From Roridomyces roridus (lineage: Eukaryota; Basidiomycota; Agaricomycetes; Agaricales; Mycenaceae), in contig JARKIF010000007.1 in assembly GCA_029378245.1 (NCBI GenBank), positions 434,001 through 498,000 of the forward strand: a stretch of 64,000 bases of DNA, in the 5' to 3' direction. The position numbers and the translations under genes were made by a program. Shown here in pieces: positions 59,938 through 64,000 of this stretch. Within the stretch, counting starts at the first letter, position 1. Every line of letters starts with the position of its first letter. The notes below the pieces were generated by a model that saw nothing but the letters and a program-made list of their open reading frames with translations, had not been told where the DNA came from and ran no database searches.

Positions 59938-60275
59938 CTTGGTCGTCGTTCAGAAAAAGAAGGATTAGGTAGCCATCAAAAGGATCAACGGCTTGGACAA
60001 TGACCATCCCGCCGCCTTCGCTGACGACCAACCCACGGGACAATCTACTGCTCACCACGATGGAATATGCCGCCGCGGACTCAATCCGTGTCTCACTCTG
60101 ATCAGCACCCCCTCTCGCCTTGAAAAAACATCCCTGTCTCACTCCCAAGTATTTAAGACGACCCCCGGTTCAAATGACCCTCTATCTCTAACCACTATCA
60201 TCGACTACTCAAGACATCCCTCGTTACGACTATCCACGACCTCTTCAAGATTATCTCTACCAACATTCCACCACC
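59938..60275. promoter_or_regulatory. Divergent BTB / kinase 1R upstream region
   Basis: A 338-base head-to-head interval. The part before 60276 resembles the upstream region of kinase 1L. A candidate TATA-like AAGTATTTAAGAC lies at about 60147-60159. Confidence 0.45.
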
Positions 60276-61559
60276 ATGCCTTCCTCCTCCGCATCCGACC
60301 TCCTTCCCGACCTGACGAGGCACTTCGTCGACGACGGTTCCGTCCAACTCCTCTCCCTCATTGGCTCCGGGGGCTACGGAAAAGTCTACAAGGCCTGGGA
60401 CGGCGACATCAAAGAGCATGTCGCCGTCAAGGTCATGCCTACCTACGAACCCGGCTCCCGCTCCGCCCGCGCCCAGGCGAATGAGCTGGAGCTGCACCAG
60501 ATGCTCAATGGGCAGCCCGGCGTCGTCACTCTCATTCGGTATTTCACAGAGGACGACCTTCTCTTTGTCGTCCTCGAGCTCGCCGCCGACGACCTCGCGG
60601 CTGCAATCAGCGAGCGTCGGGTCTTCCACAACAACACACCCCTCATCAAGAACACTCTCGGCGAGCTCATCGACGCCGTTGAACGCATGCACGAGTGCGG
60701 CGTCTATCATAGGGATATCAAGCCGCAGAATATCCTTTGCGACGCCGAGGGCTCCCATATCCGCCTGGCGGACTTTGGTCTCGCTACGCGCGACGAGCTC
60801 TCCCAGCAGCTCGGGTGCGGTACCCGCATCTACATGAGTCCGGGTTTGTTCCTCTCTCTACCCCTGTCTTGTTCCCTCCTTATCCATCACACAGAATCCC
60901 TCAACCCGACGAAGGACTCGTACTCCCCGCGCCAGTCTGACCTTTGGGCACTCGCCATTCTGTTCACGATTATGATTTGTGAACGGACCCCGTGGCAGTC
61001 CGCCGAGCCCACCGATACTGGATTCGCCGCGTTCTGCGACGACCCTTGCTATCTATTGGATGCGCTCCCTATCACCCGACCCACCTTCCACTTGCTGGAG
61101 CGCTGCTTTCACCCAGACCCTCTCGAGCGTCCCAGCCTCGAGCAGTTTCGGGACGCTATCAGCGGCATCGAGGTCTTCACCGAGACGCCTCGCGCCAGTG
61201 CCCCTCCACTGTCGACGGGCGAGTGGGCTGTCGCGTCTGCACCCAACTCGGAAGCGGAAGCCGCCCTGCGCCTCGCCGCCGTACCCATGATCCCACGGCG
61301 TCGCAACGCGCCTCGCATTCAGTTCTCATCTTCCTCATCCTCCTCATCCACCTCGAACTCGGACGCGTCCATCCCTGCGACGTGCTCCACACCCCCTACC
61401 TCTCCCGCCTCGTTGCCCGAGGAGGGCCTCTCGTGCTCCATCGCCGAGCACAAACCCTTGGCGCTGACCACAAGGGTCGCCGTCACCGTCGCGCAGAAGG
61501 GACGCCCCATACTCCCGACTTGCCGTCAGTTTCGACTCGCGGCCAAGAAGCAGAATTAG
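60276..61559 (+). CDS. Ran1/Sks1-like protein kinase 1, right copy
   Basis: Exons 60276-60843 and 60895-61559. The 51-base intron is a multiple of three without stops, so the frame looks unbroken, but its position equals the intron of kinase 1L (MSP|ESLNPTKDSYS). Motifs: IGSGGYGKVYKAWD, HVAVKVMP, YHRDIKPQNI, LADFGLATRD, LGCGTRIYMSPES, DPLERPSLEQFRDAI. The tail has STPPTSP and ends LPTCRQFRLAAKKQN. Relative to the left copy, LELAAGGDL reads LELAADDL here, a one-residue deletion after the hinge. It looks intact. Similarity to kinase 1L is much lower than between the kinase 2 copies, so the pair is older or faster evolving. Confidence 0.9.
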   Translation: MPSSSASDLLPDLTRHFVDDGSVQLLSLIGSGGYGKVYKAWDGDIKEHVAVKVMPTYEPGSRSARAQANELELHQMLNGQPGVVTLIRYFTEDDLLFVVLELAADDLAAAISERRVFHNNTPLIKNTLGELIDAVERMHECGVYHRDIKPQNILCDAEGSHIRLADFGLATRDELSQQLGCGTRIYMSPGLFLSLPLSCSLLIHHTESLNPTKDSYSPRQSDLWALAILFTIMICERTPWQSAEPTDTGFAAFCDDPCYLLDALPITRPTFHLLERCFHPDPLERPSLEQFRDAISGIEVFTETPRASAPPLSTGEWAVASAPNSEAEAALRLAAVPMIPRRRNAPRIQFSSSSSSSSTSNSDASIPATCSTPPTSPASLPEEGLSCSIAEHKPLALTTRVAVTVAQKGRPILPTCRQFRLAAKKQN

Positions 61560-61660
61560 CAGAAAACACCCAAAAAAATTGAATAAAGTCAGGATATCTA
61601 CGTCTGTACTTGTCCCAGCGAATGAATGAATGAATTTTACACTTTTGAATACAAATACAG

Positions 61661-63110
61661 CTACTTGCCACCCTTGGCCCCAACCCAATACGACCCATTC
61701 GGCCACTCAAACTCTGCAATGCTCGTCTTGTGCATCTCGATACTGTACCCCTCGCCGGGGTTGTTGGGCACGTTATACCTCCCATTCTTATTGATCGAGC
61801 ACGGGGTGACGAAATGCTCGTGTAGGTGGTCCACAAACTCGAGGACGTTGCGCTCCATGGTCCCCGATACGGCGATATAGTCGATGAGGGAGAGGTGGAT
61901 GACGTACTCGCAGAGGCCGACACCAGCCGGCATGCGGGCAGACGGGGACAGCCGAATTTGGCAGCCATAGGAGGACGGAGAGGACCTCGCTGACGCCTGC
62001 GAGGCGGCACGAGTCGATCTGCACGACGTCGATGGCTTCAGCTTGTAAAAGCTGCTTGAAGACCATACGGTTATGCGCGTGCTCGCCGGTGGCCACGCCG
62101 ATGCCGTATGGGGCGAGGGCTTTACGGATGGCGGCGTGCCCGAGGATGTCGTCTGGCGCCGTGGGCTCCTCGATGAACCAGGGCTTGATGTCCTGCAAGC
62201 CCTTGACGTACTCGATCGCCTGCGGGACGTCCCAGACCTGGTTGGCGTCGACCATGAGCACTGCACCTGTAGGGCCCGCGTTCTTGCCCTGTAGCCCGGC
62301 GCTGTTGGGATCGCGTGGGGGCATGTTGGCGGGCAGGTACTGGGGGTCGTCGATGATGGAGCGGATGATCTTGCCACGGCGCAGATCGTTGGAGAGGTCG
62401 GCGCCAACTTTCATTTTGAAGTGGTTGAAGCCGGCGGCGACGGCTTCCTGCGTGAGGCGGGCGACTTTTTCGTCCGTGTAGCCGAGCCAGCCGGCAGAGG
62501 TGACGTAGGCGGGGTACCCCACATCGCGGACGGTGGCCTCACGCTCCTTCTTGCCCGCCTCCTTCTCTTTGAGCATCGCAAGGGCCTCTTCTTTGGTGAT
62601 GGCGTCAGAGATGTACCGGAAGGCGGTCGCATTGACGAGCTCCTCGGGCGTGAAATCGACGACGAGCTTCCAGAGGGGTTTCTGACGCGATCGGGCGTAC
62701 ATGTCCCAAACCGCGTTGTTGACCGCGCCAGACGCGATGTGAATGACGCCCTTTTCAGGACCGATCCTGTACTCATCGTTAGTATGCAAAACGAAAGAAT
62801 CTAGCCACGCGCACCATCGTAGCTGTGGGTCCGCCATCATAAAGTCCCAAGTCTTGCCCATATTCGCAAAGAGTTCCTCCGTGTCCTTGCCCACAAGTCG
62901 ATTCGCGACCTCGTTAATCGCAATACACACGATGTCGTTGCCGCGTCCGATAGTAAAAGTCATGCCGTGGCCGACGAGGTCCGAGTCGGTGAGGAGGGTA
63001 ATATACGCGGACGAGTAGTCGCACTCGGTGTTCATGGCGTCGGTGCCATCGCCCGTCAGCGACGTCGGGAACCGCACGTCGTGGATCTCAAAGCCAGTGA
63101 TCTTGGTCAT
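61661..63110 (-). CDS. L-fuconate dehydratase-like enolase-superfamily enzyme, with frameshifts near the C-terminus
   Basis: Mandelate racemase/muconate lactonizing enzyme fold, closest in motifs to L-fuconate dehydratase (human ENOSF1 family), which dehydrates sugar acids. Residues seen: catalytic Lys in HFKMKVGADL, metal ligands in MVDANQVWD, WFIEEPTAPDD and GVATGEHAHNR. One 48-base intron (62814-62767) contains the branch site TACTAAC. Between about 61925 and 61970 three one-base differences break the frame of the conserved segment KFGCPVCPHAGGVGLCEYV (active-site His). The rest, VIHLSLIDYIAVSGTMERNV to YWVGAKGGK, is open in the shifted frame. Either base-call errors or a recent lesion. 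Confidence 0.85.
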
Positions 63111-63363
63111 GAGAGGGAGATGGAGGAGAGGGTGGTCACTGGTCGAGGTCGCGACTTTTTAAGCTTCCGGTGACGGTCCGGATAGGCGCCGGGCCGGCGG
63201 GCCGGCGGGCCCATGCTGCCGCTGACCCCTATCAGACATACGCCTACAAACTCAAACTGAGTGCATGATTTTCACTGAGGAAGAACCTCGGACTATGAGA
63301 AGCAAAGCAAGCTGCATGTGCTCTAACGAGGAATAACCTAGGCTACCGAAATTCAGACGGTAT

Positions 63364-64000
63364 CTACGAACCCTTGGCAATCCTAACCCGTCCATGAGCA
63401 ATGAATAAACCAAAACACGATCACGCACTTTTCCAACCCAGTCGCATCGCCATTGAACAGATCCTGGTCACCCGGGTTCGCACCACTGTCCGCGTCTTGC
63501 CAGAATGTGGTGTAGCTAGGCATCGTCATGATCCAAGTCTGAAAAACGCAACGAGCACACACCTCCACCCAGCAGGCAACGTCCCGATGCTTGACGCATA
63601 ACGGGCGATCCAGAGTGGGTTGTTAGCTCCAAAGGCAGCACTATTCCCGGTACACGTCGTCCACCAATCCGTGGTAGTGTAAATCACGGGATACCTGTCC
63701 GACCACCGTTATCTCGACAGCCAAATCAAACAAAGTCAAAGAACCTGGTAGTAGCCGCATGGTACGTCGCTGAGAAATCTGAAATCCAGGAAACCATGGC
63801 AGATGCACTGAGACCGTAGCATTCTGCTCCACTTGGATTGTCTTGAAACGTATCAGTGATTCGTTCATTAATTTAATTGAAGATACCTACACTCAATATC
63901 CAACGCCCCAGGAAGCGTAATCCCATCCGCACTCCACCCGCCCCCGTGCGCGAGGAAGTAATTTGCCTGCGTCGCCCCAGAACTGCTATCCGGGTGCGCA
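63364..64000 (-). CDS. GH25 lysozyme (Chalaropsis type), truncated at window edge
   Basis: C-terminal half of a GH25 N,O-diacetylmuramidase, which cleaves bacterial peptidoglycan; fungal members are usually secreted. Readable motifs: [29 protein letters not shown] (catalytic acidic residues DIE), [81 protein letters not shown]. At least three introns are needed; the splice acceptors GCCTAG and GGTTAG restore the frame and give the end [14 protein letters not shown] replaces the usual FWQYADSG. The N-terminus and any signal peptide lie beyond base 64000. Confidence 0.85.

Noticed and set aside
60844..60894. Kinase 1R as a single-exon gene with an insertion after the activation segment
   Set aside because: The 51 bases have GT and AG ends and coincide with the intron in kinase 1L. 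They stay open only because the length is a multiple of three.
62767..62814. Sixteen-residue insert in the fuconate dehydratase
   Set aside because: It begins GT, ends AG and contains TACTAAC. Removing it joins QLRW to IGPEKG, the conserved sequence, so it is an intron.
1..64000. tRNA, rRNA or CRISPR-like arrays
   Set aside because: I looked for T-loop-like GGTTCGAATCC sequences with matching stems and for regularly spaced direct repeats, and found none that held up. The genome is also fungal, so CRISPR is not expected.

Overview
The window looks like nuclear DNA of a basidiomycete mushroom (Agaricomycetes, possibly a Mycena-like agaric; the genus is inferred only from gene style). Genes carry many introns of about 45-55 bases, there are several microexons (9-17 bases), and no bacterial operon signals. 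Families present are typical of mushroom genomes: F-box and BTB proteins, Ran1/Sks1-like kinases, CAP10 (GT90) glycosyltransferase, GH27 alpha-galactosidase, dienelactone hydrolases and 4-coumarate-CoA-ligase-like enzymes. Most CDS spans below contain introns; exon borders I could derive are given.

Layout. 1-3.3 kb: a left-truncated Agaricomycete protein of unknown function and an F-box gene (both minus). 3.4-18.2 kb, left arm: kinase 1L(-), a 3.1-kb TIR transposable element, kinase 2L(-), SDR-L(-), CAP10-L(+), eIF2-gamma(+), alpha-galactosidase-L(+). 18.6-23.3 kb: one unrecognised gene, then a gene-poor stretch. 23.3-36.5 kb, central block, all minus: two dienelactone hydrolases, an SDR, three tandem acyl-CoA-synthetase-like ligases that each end in the peroxisomal signal ARL, and a type-B carboxylesterase. 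37-41.2 kb: F-box-like gene and a kinesin. 42.4-44.9 kb: a CDC48 gene fragment and a 2-kb foldback element with a hAT-like MITE inside it. 45-61.6 kb, right arm: alpha-galactosidase-R(-), a membrane protein(-), CAP10-R(-), SDR-R(+), kinase 2R(+), a membrane protein(+), a BTB gene(-), kinase 1R(+). 61.6-64 kb: an L-fuconate-dehydratase-like enolase-superfamily gene and a right-truncated GH25 lysozyme gene (both minus).

The main structural result is that kinase 2, SDR, CAP10 and alpha-galactosidase occur twice, in mirror order and opposite orientation, around a central block of about 27 kb. A more diverged kinase 1 pair lies outside them. This is a large inverted segmental duplication. Left copies are largely open, whereas right copies of kinase 2, SDR and CAP10 carry several frameshifts. 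Both alpha-galactosidases and both kinase 1 genes look intact. Single-base frameshifts also occur in a few genes outside the duplication, so base-level assembly error has to be considered beside real decay.

Working together: the central ligase/SDR/hydrolase/esterase block is a plausible catabolic or secondary-metabolic neighbourhood (ester hydrolysis, CoA activation in peroxisomes, lactone ring opening). That is inferred from co-location only.
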